The notes below the pieces were generated by a model. That model saw only the letters and a program-made list of their open reading frames with translations, was not told the origin of the DNA and did not search any database. A DNA stretch of 64,000 nucleotides from Diphasiastrum complanatum (taxonomy: Eukaryota > Streptophyta > Lycopodiopsida > Lycopodiales > Lycopodiaceae), in assembly GCA_029204225.1 (NCBI GenBank), contig CM055107.1:13946900-14010899 (forward strand), written 5' to 3'. A program made the translations under genes and the position numbers. The stretch's first letter is position 1; every line of letters begins with the position of its first letter. Positions 23,429 to 35,414 of the stretch are shown here, piece after piece.

Positions 23429-24667
23429 TGGTATATGTCGTACTATACCAACAGAGTTAATATAGATTTTATAGTAAATAATGTCGTTTCCACAGAGGAT
23501 AGCGTTAGAAAGTTATGTATTTGGTACAATTATGGCAAGTGGTTTTGAGTGTTATTCTGGTTGTCAACAAACATTAAAAAGTAACCATTATTACTTATGG
23601 TTTGGAAAATGTAATGTTAATAATTTCAAAACAACAATCTAGCCTCTATCAAATCGAATGAAATGTGTTCTACAGATGAGATGTTATCAGAGTAGTACAA
23701 CAGTACTACACTCTGGCTGATAAAGGTGTCAACAAGAGTCGAGAGTTGTTCGATGTATTCGTGACTGTGTAGACAATTAATTAATCGCATTCGCGAACTG
23801 TTCGCTTAGACAGAAGTCCTCAACAACTAAAGTCCATATTAATGGTTAAAGGAAATGAATGATTTTAGAACACGTTAGTGCCAATCAGGAAAACAGATTA
23901 AAGACTCAATTTTTCAGATAGGGATTGTCATCTCATATGTATACATACAGTTTTATTCAATGATCGTGCTAGACTGTACCAAAGATAGTCGTTATTCAAG
24001 TGCCGAAAAGAAAGTATTCGCGATAGACAAATAAGTTGGTTTTAAGACAGTGCTTTAGAGCATGCCTTGTGGATACACAGCAAACGACTGTAATGCACTA
24101 GAGCGTCTGTTTGATCAGAGAGTCATTCATGTAATGCATTAGAGATTGTTAGCAGACTCAAGATCACTCACACTCAGCAGTGTGGGGAACAGAGATAAGA
24201 GAGAATAGCTGACAGAACTCTATTCACTTCTTCAATCTCTTACATATGCATAAACTCTTCTCTCTCGATGCTCAAGACTGAAGTGTGAGATCAATATATG
24301 TTCTACAGGGCGAACAAACACACCTCTAAAACAGTAGGTGCATCGCTCCCGCGAAAGGGTCTAGTTAACAATTAGACTGAAAATACGTTTAATTATACCA
24401 TGAAAGGTATACTTAACTACGAGTTAAAGTTACTCTAGTTAAACTTGTCTTTTCGTATCTAGTCGTTTCGTGTGGACGACCTAGTAAAGGTTATCCAAAG
24501 TAATGTCTTTCTCATTAAAGGTCTTGTCCTTAATTACAAGGCAAGTACTTAGGAGATATATTCCCGAAAAATGACTTTAGGACTCTTCATGATTTATACT
24601 TAACCAGCTCATATCTTCATTTTCGAGTATATCATGCCATATTTATGTTGATATTCAATTTTTAACA
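23429..24667 (-). repeat. 5' LTR of gypsy C
   Basis: 1239 bp, minus strand starts TGTTAAAAATTG and ends ATACCA. The inner end is fixed by the primer site; the outer end is inferred from the TG start and from where copia B3 sequence begins. Confidence 0.7.
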
Positions 24668-24679
24668 ATAAGGTGGCAT

Positions 24680-25765
24680 CACAGTCCTTGATCTCCCTCT
24701 TGAATAGACAGCAGTGTGAAGATCTCATGGCCTCTTTTGTCCTTCAGTCTAGGGAATGTGGACTCGTCGAACTTCACGTCTCTGCTCGAAACAACCTTCT
24801 TCATGGTTGGATCATAGAGTCTGTACACATGTGTTCCGTTCGAGTATGCTTGTATGCTGCACATCCAAACACTCGTACATATGACAGATCAGGATTTCTG
24901 CCTGTCCACATTTCGTATGGTGTTTTGTTCTCCAGCATTGTCGTTGTAGATCTGTTCTACAGGTGTACAGCTGCAGCTATTGCCTCAGCCCAGAATTGAC
25001 CTAGCAATTGAGCCTGTGCCATCATACATCTGGCTCCTTCGACTAGCGTTCGGTTTTTTTCTTTCCTGCCACACCGTGGTATTCTGGTGTGTATGTAGGA
25101 GTGAACTAGTGTTCGATCCTTTGTTCTTCGCAGAATCTTGAGAATTCTGTGCTTTTGTATTCACCTCCATTGTCAGATCTAAGGATCCGTATCTTTTTCG
25201 AGATGTGTCGCTCTGCGAATGTCATGAACTTTTTGAAAGAATCAAATACTTCGGATTTCTTCTTCAAGTAGTAGATCATGGTCATTCGGATGTAATCATC
25301 TATGAACATTAGAAAATATCTCGAACCTGAGAGCGAATCTATTTTTGTCGGTCCACACACATTAGAGTGGACGAGCTCAAGAACTTCTTTGGCTCTTCTT
25401 CCCTCGTGTGTGAATGGATTCCGATGTTGCTTGCCTTTCTGACAAGCTTCGCAGAACTCAGCCTCTAGCCTTGAAATCTTGAGACCTGTGACAATGTCCT
25501 TTCTGCTCATGTCATATAGGCTCTGCATGTTCAGATGATACATTCTTCTATGCCAGAGCTGATCTTCATTTTTTGAAGCATTTAGTATGCTTTCAGAGTT
25601 GCTGATTATTTTGTCCTGGTAGAGATTTCCTTCTCTGCATCTGACCGTCAGCAACATGTTTGTCGTCTTCACGATCATACGGCAAGTGGTGCCATCGAAC
25701 AAAACTCGAATGTCTAGATCTGCCATCTTGGAGACAGATAGTAGATCCTTTCTGAGTGAGGGCAC
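24680..25765 (-). pseudogene. pol: Copia pre-integrase and integrase (B3)
   Basis: Pre-integrase zinc finger LWHRRMYHLN...CEACQKGKQHR (about 25440-25570), then the catalytic core. The first catalytic Asp is changed: LVHSNVCGP where B4 has LVHSDVCGP. The second Asp and the region of the Glu (RSDNGGEYKS, about 25155-25185) remain. A frame change near 25105 precedes the C-terminal part, where the SSRDVKFDEST motif is kept (about 24745-24790). Role in family: insertion of cDNA. Confidence 0.88.
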
Positions 25766-25810
25766 ATAGAGTGCTCCTGGAAGCTCTGCTTGGTCTGATA
25801 GTGTTCGTAG

Positions 25811-26865
25811 CTATAGAGAGCCGATGCCTTTGACATTGTGTCTGCTTCCATCGTCTAGAATCACTGCTTTGTCATTTTCGAGTTCGCAAAAGTTGATCAA
25901 GATCTTCTTGTTGCAGGTTATGTGAGATGTTGCTCCTGAATCAATGACTACATCGTAGTCGTATTCAGAATAGCTTGTCGAAGATTTGTCGAGTATCGTG
26001 AAAGCTTCGACACCTCTTTCAGCATCCTTTGATGACTCTACAATGTTTGTCTTTTCAGCTTTGGTGTTCCTTTTTGGGTTGAATCTGCAGTCGCATGCAA
26101 ACTTCTTGCATTGCATGCAAGGTATTGTTGGATTGAACCAGTATTTGTTGGCCGTATGGCCTAGTTTGTGGCAATGATCGGAGGAAGAAGATTGTTGATT
26201 TGAGGACTTTGTCTTCTCGAATCTTGGCTTGTTTTTGTTCTTCTTCTTTTCTTTCGTGAAGAGAGCCTTCTCTTGTTCACTGCTTCCCTCTCCTTTGTCT
26301 CTCATCAATCTCTCATCAGCGACAAGACTGACTGCTTTGTCGAATTTCATATCTGGTAGACTCAGTATGAGCATTCTCAGAGGCTGATAGGACGTCGGTA
26401 GAGATTTCATGAAGTACATCAGCTGTTGTGGTGCTTGGACCTGGTGCTCCTGTCCTGATGCAGCGAGTTGAGCGAACATCGTTCTGATCTTCTCAACGTG
26501 CTAATCTAACTGGTTGCCATCCCACCGTATGGATTGCAGCTGATTGTGAAGGTGCATGACTGAAGCTACAGTCCAACTTCATACTTTTGCTTTAATCTTT
26601 CCCACGTAGCATGGCTACTTTCGTAGTCTTCAATCTGCATGAGTAGGTCTTCATTTATAGACAAAATAATGATCGCCATTGCGCGCTCATCCTTTCTGAT
26701 TCATTCAGCTCTCCTTGGGTCTCCCTCTGGAGGCTGCACCTTTGAGAACTCGGTCACCGACCAGATACCTTCGCCCTTCAGAAGTGTTTTGATTTTGAAT
26801 TTTCAGATTTTGTAATTTGCACCATCAAGACTGATTGCTATTCTAGTCTGAATTGTTGTAGCCAT
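25811..26865 (-). pseudogene. gag-pol: Copia gag-protease (B3)
   Basis: ATG at 26865 (MATTIQTR start as in B1). Stops and frame changes at 26480-26800 break the N-terminal half; 25811-26479 is open and includes SLPDMKFDKAVSLV, a zinc-knuckle remnant CMQCKKFACDCRF, and the protease motif VIDSGATSHITCNKK (about 25905-25955). Confidence 0.88.
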
Positions 26866-26918
26866 ATTGTGTTGTCTGGAAGAATCACTGCTGGGATATC
26901 AGTAGTGATAACCTGTAG

Positions 26919-26930
26919 GCTCTGATACCA
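26919..26930 (-). other. Primer binding site of B3
   Basis: Minus strand TGGTATCAGAGC, exact, abutting the LTR. Confidence 0.93.
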
Positions 26931-27713
26931 TGTCGCGGAAGCTTTTTCGTTTCGTGTTCGTCCTCTCTAATTTGATTCACAAACAATTTTTTGTCTTTGA
27001 ATTCTCTTCGTGCAGAAGCTCTTACGGGATCCCTGACACTCGACTATGCATCACAAAACATAATTTATTCTAGCAATCAAGAGACACAACACAAGGCCAA
27101 GAGATACACAAAATAGAGCGACTATATTGTCAGTTTGGTTTTAGAGCAAGATCGTCAGTGTCTCGCTCGTTGGCGGATTGACTCCCTGCTCTTTCACTGT
27201 GTTCTACTCGTGGGCAGACTTTCATGCACATCTATGGTATTTTTGCTTTCTTACTCTATTCGCTACGTCTCTCTCTGTTTCTTACAGATCTCTGTAAAAT
27301 TTTCATCACTTTTTCTCTCTTATTTGGTTATGATCCAGAGAGGATCATTTATACCTCCACTGTGTGGAGTTTACAAGATAGCTAAACGTAGAATCACAAG
27401 ACTAGTTAACGCTAATCAACTAGTTAGTTAGTCTACATCGTTGCTATTCGTTTCAGCTGGGCATGAAGCCCATTGAACTGCTAGCTGGCAGCACGAAATA
27501 TTTCTCTTCGTGTGTTTTCGTTCTTTTTGTTGTTTTCGTTTTGCATCCATTTTGCGCTTTGCGGTCCTGGAGGTGTGTTTACAATTCGCGATTGATTCGT
27601 GAATCGTTCGTGCTTCGAGTCAAAGACATGCTGACTGTCGCGAATTGTTCTCGTTCGACCTTTGTGTCTTGTTCGTGCTACGACAAAGTTGCAGGAGTTC
27701 ACCATTTCTAACA
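26931..27713 (-). repeat. 5' LTR of B3
   Basis: 783 bp, minus strand starts TGTTAGAAATGG and ends CGCGACA. Homologous to LTR B1 throughout, without the GA expansion. Confidence 0.92.
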
Positions 27714-28111
27714 AGGTGCACAAACTTTCCCTTTCCCAAATAGCAATTCATCTCGAATGATAAACTATCCCACAGTCTTTTTATCTTTCTTTGTTAGTTG
27801 AAACTCGACTCAACACTGTCCACATTTCTTTCGGTCTAAACAATGTTCCAAATATGACCAAAATGAGAATCTGTTTCATATTTTCCTCTCAGCAAAAGAT
27901 ATAGCTATATCCATGGAAATCTGGGTGGATGACAGCTCGTTCAGTTTACCGATCCGACTAAGAGCATCTGCAACTTGAATAGAGCTAATTCTTATGTAAT
28001 AGATTTCATGATCGAATTCTTGTATCAATTTAGCCCATCGAGCTTTCCTCCCCCGAAGATGATGTTGATTGCAAAAATACTTAAGAGGCTGGTGATTCGT
28101 ATACATTATAA
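27714..28111 (-). pseudogene. pol: Gypsy RNase H fragment
   Basis: Minus strand, 76 open codons from 28106 with TNHQPLKYFCNQHHLRGRKARW and VADALSRIG, the RNase H C-terminus of a chromovirus-like gypsy. Different from element C. It lies between the LTR of B3 and the start of B4, so it is a scrap of the older host sequence. Confidence 0.82.
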
Positions 28112-30823
28112 ACTTATCAACTTTGGCACAGAAGAATGTATCATTTGAATATGAAGAGCCTCTATGACATGAGCAAGAAGGACATAGTCATAGGTCTGAA
28201 AATATCCAGACCCAATACTGAGTTCTACGAAGCTTGTCAGAAAGAGAAACAACATCGGAATTCATTCGTGTACGAAGGAAGAAAAGCTAAAGAAGTTTTT
28301 GAGCTCGTTCACTCAGATGTCTGTGGACCGATGAAAGTTGATTCGCTCTCAAGATTGAGGTATTTCCTAACATTCATTGATGACTACAGCCAGATGACAA
28401 CGATCTATTACTTGCAGAAAAAATCTGAAGTGTTTGACTCTTTTAAAAAGTTCATGGCATTCGCAGAAAGACACACCTCAAAGAAGATTCAGATCATCGG
28501 GTCTAATAATGGAGGTGAGTACAAGAGCACAAAATTTTCAAGATTTTGTCAAGAACAAGGAATAGAATTATACACCCGAATATAATGGTGTCGCAGAAAG
28601 AAAAAACAGAACACTAGTCGAAGGAGCCAGATGCATGATGGCATAGGCTCGATTGCCAAGTCAATTTTGGGCTGAGGCAATAGTTGCAGCAGTACACTTG
28701 CAAAACAGATCAAGAACGACAACCCTGGAAAACAAAACACCGTATGAAATGTGGATAGGTAGAAAGTCTGATCTGTCATACATGCATGTATTCGGATGTG
28801 CATCATACAAGCACATACCAAAGGAACAAAGAAACAAGCTCGACGAAAAGTCAGAACAGACATTCATGGTCGGATACTCAAATGATTCACAAGTTTACAG
28901 ACTCTACAACTCAACCACGAAGAAAATTGTGTCGAGTAGAGATGTGAAGTTCGACGAGTCCACATTCCTTGGATTAAATGAAGAAAATGGGCATGAGATC
29001 TTCACACTACTGCCGATTCAAGAGGGAGATCAAGGGCAAACATCAAATCAAAATATCGAGCCCCATACCCTAGAGCAGCAGGAAGCCGAAGATCAAACCG
29101 ATGAAGAGGAAACATTCGAGCAACGACGAATCGAATCCAAAAGATCGACAAGACAAAGAAGACCTCCAGAATGATACAGTGACAACCTTCAATGGAGCGA
29201 AGAAACAAAGTTCGAATACTGTAGCTTCACTAAAGAGCCAACAACATATCAGGAAGCTATCCAGAGTCCAGAAGGTGAATTTTGGAAGCAGGCGATGTTA
29301 GAAGAAATCAAATCAATGAGGCAAAACGAGGCATGGACACTGGAGCCACTGTCCTAAAATAAAAGATCGTCGACTGCAAATGGATCTACAAAAGAAAAAT
29401 CGAATCAGATGGCACTGTTGGATGATACAAAACAAGGCTTGTCGCGAAAGGCTACACACAAAGGTACGGCGTCGATTGCTTCGATACGTATTCACCAACG
29501 GTGAAAATGACAAGCATTCGACTGCTCCTTGCATACGCAACTCAATACAATCTGGAAATTCACCAGATTGATGTAAAGAAAGCCTTTCTCCACGAAGATC
29601 TAGAGGAAGAAATTTTCATGAAACAGTCTGAAGAATTCGAAGACCCCGACAATCAACAATATGTTTGTCGGTTGCAACGATTTATTTATGGTCTAAAGCA
29701 GACATCACGATCTTGGTATAAGAAGATCGATAGTCTTCTAAAGTCTCTAGATTACATTCCTAAATAACCAGACTATAATTGACAAAATTTCCTGAATTCA
29801 CACGTGTGGGGAATGTCCACAAGAGTGACTGATCTTAATTAAGCTTTGTAATTGGCACTATAACCTGATTCTAGATTGATCAACAAAATCTAGTTCAGAA
29901 GATATGGCTAATTCACAATCTAGCATGCTAATCAACATAATATAATAGCAATGAATCAAAGAATGAATAAAAGTACAAGATTTCAGTGTATGAGCATTAG
30001 TCTCAACACGAGTTAGAGAGAGAGAGAGCTAGAGAGATAACAAACAATATTTGTTTAGATTCAAATGACATGAGATACCTACAAAACTTTGGTTCTTCAT
30101 CATTGATTGTGTGGAGAGCTACATATATTTATGGAGTTTGAGGTAGCTCGAGGTAGAACCACATCTATCCATTCCAAAATGACATCTAAAGTGACATCTA
30201 GAGTCTATGTGACATTTGTCACTTGTCATGCATGAAATTCTACCAACTTTTTACAAGTGTACTAGTTCTAACTAGAAATGTCCAAATCATCATGCATGTG
30301 TCCATGACACATTGTGCATGCCTTGCATGTCACTATGGATCACTTACAATTAATGCATGTGAATTGCCACGAGTTTCTACAAGCGTAATCATGCTAATTC
30401 TATGTCTACAAACTATATGCAAGTTGCATTTATCAAACTAGATAATATATAACCATGTAGCTCGAGTTCTATGTAGGCCAAACTTGGCATTTTGCATTAA
30501 TGAGCTACATACTTGCATGGTACAACATTTGTAGCAAGCCAAGAAATCAATATGGATTATTTTTCAATTTTAACAATAATGTCTATATAACAGAAGTAGA
30601 ATTTTTTTTTGTGATTCTGACTATATTTGTAGATGACTCCCTAATGATAGGAAATTCCTTGATGCTAATCAAGGAACCAAAGAGTCAAATTTCTAAAAGT
30701 TATGAAATCACAGATCTGGGAGAAGCAACAAAATGCCTTGGGCTGAAAATAAAAAAAAATCGATTGAAAAGAGAAATGCATTTGAGTCAGTCAGAGTACG
30801 CCGAGAAATTGCTGAAGCAGTAA
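28112..30823 (+). pseudogene. pol: Copia integrase-RT (B4), interrupted
   Basis: Plus strand, begins inside the pre-integrase region at the LWHRRMYHLN block. Integrase core 28300-28640: the first catalytic Asp is present (LVHSDVCGP), but the second is changed (IGSNNGGEYKS instead of RSDNGGEYKS). Frame changes near 28585, 29175 and 29400. RT blocks are YKTRLVAKGYTQ, IDVKKAFLHEDLEEEIFM and YGLKQTSRSWYKK up to 29767. A 735 bp insert (29793-30527) separates these from IFVDDSLMIGNS (the xVDD catalytic block, about 30620-30660) and EITDLGEATKCLGLKI. Ends about 30823 without RNase H or LTR. Confidence 0.88.
29793..30527 (-). repeat. Solo-LTR-like insert in B4
   Basis: 735 bp splitting the RT of B4. 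On the minus strand it would start TGTTGTACC and end GTGTGAATTCA, with a TATA-like CATAAATATATG and a following CT-rich start region, as in the copia LTRs of this window. The flanking five bases (TTTCC, TTTGT) match only in part, so ends may be off or decayed. Confidence 0.5.
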
Positions 30824-31807
30824 AAAAAATAATAAGCACTAAAAGCCTTTCAAGATTATAAGCAAATATATATAGGAGAAAGAGGAAGAGGACTCTTTTT
30901 TTCTTTTTTTTGGGTCCCAACCTCTTCCTCCCTATTTTGGCACACCCCAAAGCCAAAAAAATCACAAACCCATGCAAAAAACCCAAAACAAGCCCATTCA
31001 ACCAAAAAAAAAAGACACAAACCCCCAACAAAACAGCCCAAAACCACAATGCCCATCAAAACCCCAAAATCCCATGCAAAAGTCCCACACCAACCATTCA
31101 AAATCCCCACACAACCCATACAAAACCCAAACATGCTAAAAAAACCCAAAACATGCTAAACATACAAACACCCAAAACATGCTAAACACAAACATACAAA
31201 ACCGAAACCCATGCAAGGAAGCCAAACAAGCCCATTCAAACAAAAAAACTAGATGCAAACAAAACTAAAAAAATAAAAAAACAAACCCTTCACGACCTGA
31301 CCTAAACCCTGCTGCTCTTCCGCCGCCCACTTCCTTCTCCTTCCACAATGCTCCTTCTCCCCCCACCTCCTCCTCGCTCCTCGCTCCTCGCTCCTCGTGA
31401 ACGATCAACTTCACATTCCACGGCTCTTCAGGTTTCGGAGGATCACGCCTGTCACTCATCGCTCAGCCTTTGCTTCTGGATCGCGTGCTTTTGGATCACA
31501 GCTGTTTCAGCGTTTCAACAAGCTGTTTCAGCACGTTGCCCACACTGGCACTCAGCGCTCATCCCGGTTTTGCTGAATCGCGCCTTCTAGATCAGGTTGC
31601 CCGCCGATTCACTTGCCCACGGAGTCGCCTCCTACGGTTTTGCTGGATCGTGCTTCTGGATCAGGTTGCCCACAGATTCACTTGCCCACGGATTCGCCTG
31701 TCCATAGGTTCGCTCAACGCTCTCTCTCTCTCTACAAGTCCTTTTTTTATAGATCTTTTTTCAGACACACTTTGCAGACTCGCTTTTCTAATGTACATTT
31801 CTACTAG
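30824..31807. promoter_or_regulatory. TATA box and C/A-rich leader-like region
   Basis: A TATATATA box at 30867-30874 is followed by about 380 bp of C/A-rich sequence with almost no G on the plus strand (30950-31280), then a CT-rich and GC-richer stretch (31290-31740) with repeats of GGTTGCCC(A/G)C...GATTC. This looks like a promoter and 5' untranslated exon for the plus-strand genes at 33913 onward, but no splice donor links them with certainty. The ORFs at 31348-31874 show no domain. Confidence 0.35.
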
Positions 31808-32065
31808 CATGCAACACAAAACAGATTCTACAAACATTCTATTTGAATACCATGCAATACACAACATGAACTGATCTCAATCTATTTGAATAGCATGCAA
31901 CACACAGCTTGAACAGATCTCAATCTATTTGAATAGCTTGCAACACACAGCCTAAACAAATCTTAATCTATTTGAATAGCTTGCAACACACAACCTAAAC
32001 AAATCTCATTCTATTTGAATAGCATACAATACACAGCCTAAATAGATCTCATTCTAATTGAATAG
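31808..32065 (+). repeat. Six tandem 43 bp repeats
   Basis: Exact 43 bp period with starts at 31808, 31851, 31894, 31937, 31980 and 32023. The core is CATGCAACACACAGC... followed by ATCTCAATCTATTTGAATAG. Divergence is low in the middle copies and higher at the ends. Confidence 0.95.
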
Positions 32066-33850
32066 CATATCCGTCAAGCATGAATGAATTAGACAAGGTT
32101 GTACACACTAGTTAGCACGTACATTCCATGTGAGCACTCCTTCTCCATGCTTTCCTCCTCCTACTTGGACGTTGTCCGTCAAGCAATGAATGAAGTAGAC
32201 AAGGTTGTTGAGCTAGCCCTCACCATGCTTCACCTATCATTAAGCATGTACATCCCATGTGAGCGCTCCTTCTCCATGCTTCTCGCGTACTTAACGGATG
32301 TCGTCCATCAAGCATGCATGAAGTAGACAAGGCAAGTGCACTAGCTATCCCCATGCTCTCTAATTAAGCACATATATCCCATGTCAGCACTGCTTCTCCA
32401 TGCTTCCCTCCTACTTAACGAACGTCGTTCGTCAAGTATGCATGAAACAAACAACGTTGTTGCACCATGCTTCACCTCCCATTAACACATACATCTCATG
32501 TGCACTCCTTTCCCATGCTACCCTCCTACTTGACAGACATTGTCCATCAAACATGCATGAAGTGGACAAGGCTATTGCGCTAGAACTCACCATGCTTCAC
32601 CTCTCATTACGCACCTACATCCCATGTTAGCACTCCTTCTCCATGCTTCTTGCGTACTTGACGGACGTCGTCCATCAAGCATGCATGAAGTAGACAAGGC
32701 AATTGCACCTACATCCCACGTTAGCACTCCTTCTCCATGCTTCCCTCCTACTTGACGGACGCATGCATGAAGTAGACAAGGCAGCTTGATGGACATAGTC
32801 CGAGCATGCATGAAGTAGACAAGGTTGTTGCACCATGCTTCACCTCTCATTAAGCACCTACATCCCATGTGAGCACTCCCTCTCCATGCTTCTCTCCTAC
32901 TTGACGGACATCGTCATGCACGAAGTAGACAAGGCAGTTGCACTAGTGCTCACCATGCTTCACCTCTCATTAAGTACATATATCCCATGTCCGCACTCCT
33001 TCTCCATGATTCCCTCCTACTTGACGAACAACATCCGTCAAGCCGGCATGAAGTAGAACTAGCTTCACCAACGCATGCTTCTGTCTACCTTGACGGATGT
33101 CATTCATCAAACATGCATGAAGTAGACAAGGCTATTGCACTAGCCCCCGCCATGCTTCACTTCTCATTAAGCACATATATCCCATGTCAGCACTCCTCCT
33201 CCATGCTTCATTCCTACTTGATGGACGTCGTCTGTCAAGCATGCATGAAGTAGACATTGTTGTTGCACCATGCTTCACCTCTCATTAAGCACATACATCC
33301 TGTATGAGCACTCGTTCTCCTCCATGCCTCCCTCCTATTTGACGGACGTCGTTCGTCAAGCATGCATGAAGTAGACAAGGCAGTTGCACTAGCTCTCGCC
33401 ATGCTTCACCTCTCATTAAGTACATATATCCCATGTCAGCACTCCTTCTCCATGCTTCCCTCCTACTTGACGGCGGACACCGTCCGTCAAGCATGCATGA
33501 AGTAGACAAGGTTGTTGCACTACCCCTTGCCATGCTTCACCAACTCATGCAAGTAGTCCATCACCATGCTTCTCTCTACTTTGACGGATAAGCATGAATG
33601 AAATAGACAAGGTTGTATGCACAAATACATCATGTGAGGGTAGCTCTTCTTCCTACTTCACTCCATCTTGACAAACGTCATGCATCAAACATGAATGGAG
33701 TAGACAAGGTTATACACAGTAGCCATCCCTAAACACATACATCACATGTGGACAACCATTATTCTTGCTTCCCTCTACCTTCATGGACACCTTCTGTCAA
33801 GTGAATAAAGCGGACATGATTAGTACTATGAGCTCTCACTAAGCAATACA
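32066..33850 (+). repeat. Satellite array with palindromic core
   Basis: About 17 degenerate units of roughly 85-135 bp, each with ATGAAGTAGACAAGG (for example 32310, 32679, 33110, 33359, 33493). Most also carry a CACCTCTCATTAAGCAC.TA segment and a near-palindrome TTGACGGACGTCGTCCGTCAA, whose arms TTGACGGA/TCCGTCAA can form a hairpin. The short ORFs on both strands come from the repeat. Confidence 0.92.
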
Positions 33851-33912
33851 TTTTTTATTATCATGGTACATGTTTATTTACTTATTCATCATTGCTAATG
33901 TTGGTTGCAGAC

Positions 33913-35020
33913 ATGGAAAAAGAGATGGGTGTTGCAGAATTAAATAGCACAGGTCCTATGGAAGTGATCTCTTGTCATGACATTCTCCCAGTAATAGACG
34001 TGGAGGTAGATGTAAGGATGGAAATTTTTGAAACTACTTCTTGGTATATGGAATCTATTGGACCAAATGAAGATAAGGGAGATGTATTTCTTTATGTTAA
34101 TGACAATGGACAAGGTTACAAATGTATGGGAATAATTTTAAGCATGGATAACATAATGTCTGCATATGGTGTACCATGTAATTTTGCTCAAGTGGAATGC
34201 CCACAACAGAAAAAATTATTTGGTATTGAATTGCAATGGTCTAAGTACTCTCCTATCATGATGGGGCCAAGCAAAAATGGAAGAGAAGGTTCAATGATCA
34301 AGATGGGTTGGGATATTCCAAATCTTTCAAAATGGATTACAGATTCTGGACTTTCTTCTTGTGAAGACATTGTTGAAGGATTTAAAAAGGTCAAAGCTAA
34401 ACAACTTGAAGAAGGAAAAGCTCTTTCTTCTAAAATTTATTCTAGTATTATAAAAGATACACTGAAGGGAAAAAGACCACATACATTAGGCAATGATGTT
34501 TCTTCTAGGATTCATCTGGTAGAGAGAGATCTTACAAACTATCTAGCCATGCGCAAATCGGGAAGTGTAAGGAGGACAAAGGAGAAGATATATAAGGCAA
34601 AAGTTTTGAAGATAGATGGTGAGAAAGAAACACCATTCAAAAAGATCCAATTCATGGGAAAACAACCGGAGCTAGTTAACGACAAGGATATAGCCTCAAA
34701 AAATACTAAAGAAAAGGTAACAATGTCGGATTCAAACATTGAGAAGGCATCACAACCAAAAGTGCTTAAGGAGAAAAGGAAAGTGAATACTTCATCTTCA
34801 CGGAGGAATGAGACAAGAAAAAAACCACATAGTGGGCGATCAAGCACAAGAGGTGGAGAAGACATAGTACCTCAAGGATATGAGACTATTGCCAATCAAC
34901 CTAGAACAGGTGATATCATTGGCATGGATGTGACTACCCTCGAGATGGCTCAACCATTAAACCAAGCAGGACCAAATGAAAGTGTCAACAATTTAAGTAA
35001 GGCCTTGGAAAAGGGAGCCA
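33913..35020 (+). CDS. N-terminal part of ParB/methyltransferase-like gene, unknown region
   Basis: Open from 33892 to 35052. I choose the ATG at 33913 because TTATTTACTTATTCATC...TTGGTTGCAG just before it (to 33910) looks like a 3' splice site, so the upstream codons may be intronic. Residues 1-140 form an unrecognised, probably folded region (DVFLYVNDNGQGYKCMGIIL). From about residue 150 it is Lys/Glu-rich, then basic and Ser-rich (KEKRKVNTSSSRRNETRKK, about 34770-34830), which could be a nuclear signal and linker. At about 35020 the frame must change by one base to continue into the ParB-like motif at 35031. Function of this part unknown. Confidence 0.55.
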
Positions 35021-35414
35021 GTTTACGAGTATGCCTCATGTGGTTGATATGATAGCAGACCTAGTACCTTATGATGTTCAAACAAAAAAAATGTTAAAGA
35101 GAGATGAGATTCTTGAGAGCAAAATTTTTTCTTACAGGTATTATGTTGTCTATGGTCAACACTCTATATTAGTTGCAAGAAGAATAGTGGAGTCTCCAAC
35201 ATGTAGACTGTTACAATACTAGGAATTCAAGGATACTAGGTGCATAGGATTATCTTGAAACTTTGAAACTTTCAAGATTCATGAATCAAATCCATCAAGA
35301 GGTTATGGTAAAGACTCCATATCAAGATGCTCTATCACAAGCAAGAAGGCAATGGGAATACTTTGGCTATCCGCCAAAGCCAACAGGAGGGCACTCCATA
35401 GCAAACTCAAAATG
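35021..35414 (+). pseudogene. ParB/sulfiredoxin-like motif region, broken
   Basis: Frame 35031-35222 has the block RYYVVYGQHSILVARRIVES (about 35136-35196), resembling the G-x-H-(R/S)-x2-A-A core of ParB-N/sulfiredoxin-fold domains, preceded by DMIADLVPYDVQTKKM (about 35046-35093). A frame change near 35210 and one stop near 35249 precede a second block, LKLSRFMNQIHQEVMVKTPYQDALSQARRQWEYFGYP (given as two parts: 35266-35300 and 35301-35373). A GTAAGG at 35414 could be an intron donor. In bacteria and phages this fold is often fused to N6/N4 DNA methyltransferases, which fits what follows. Assignment rests on motif resemblance only. Confidence 0.5.

Larger units (their letters stand above)
19840..24667 (-). 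mobile_element. Ty3-gypsy element C, decayed
   Basis: Minus strand: 5' LTR 23429-24667, primer site TGGCGCCGTTGTCGGGGA, gag, protease, RT, RNase H. No integrase or 3' LTR follows; ORF X occupies that side. This primer type is typical of the Tat/Athila/Ogre side of plant gypsy, unlike the Met-primed elements elsewhere in the window. Confidence 0.82.
24680..27713 (-). mobile_element. Copia element B3, 5' part
   Basis: Minus strand: LTR, primer site, gag, protease, pre-integrase, integrase and start of the linker to RT. Cut at about 24683, beside the LTR of gypsy C. RT, RNase H and the 3' LTR are missing. Confidence 0.9.

Noticed and set aside
24671-27718. AGGTG on both sides of B3 as a target duplication
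   Set aside because: B3 lacks a 3' LTR, and its homology ends near 24683, so the left AGGTG is not at an element end; a five-base match is likely chance.
31808-33850. CRISPR-like array
   Set aside because: Units are contiguous tandem repeats without unique spacers, in eukaryotic DNA.
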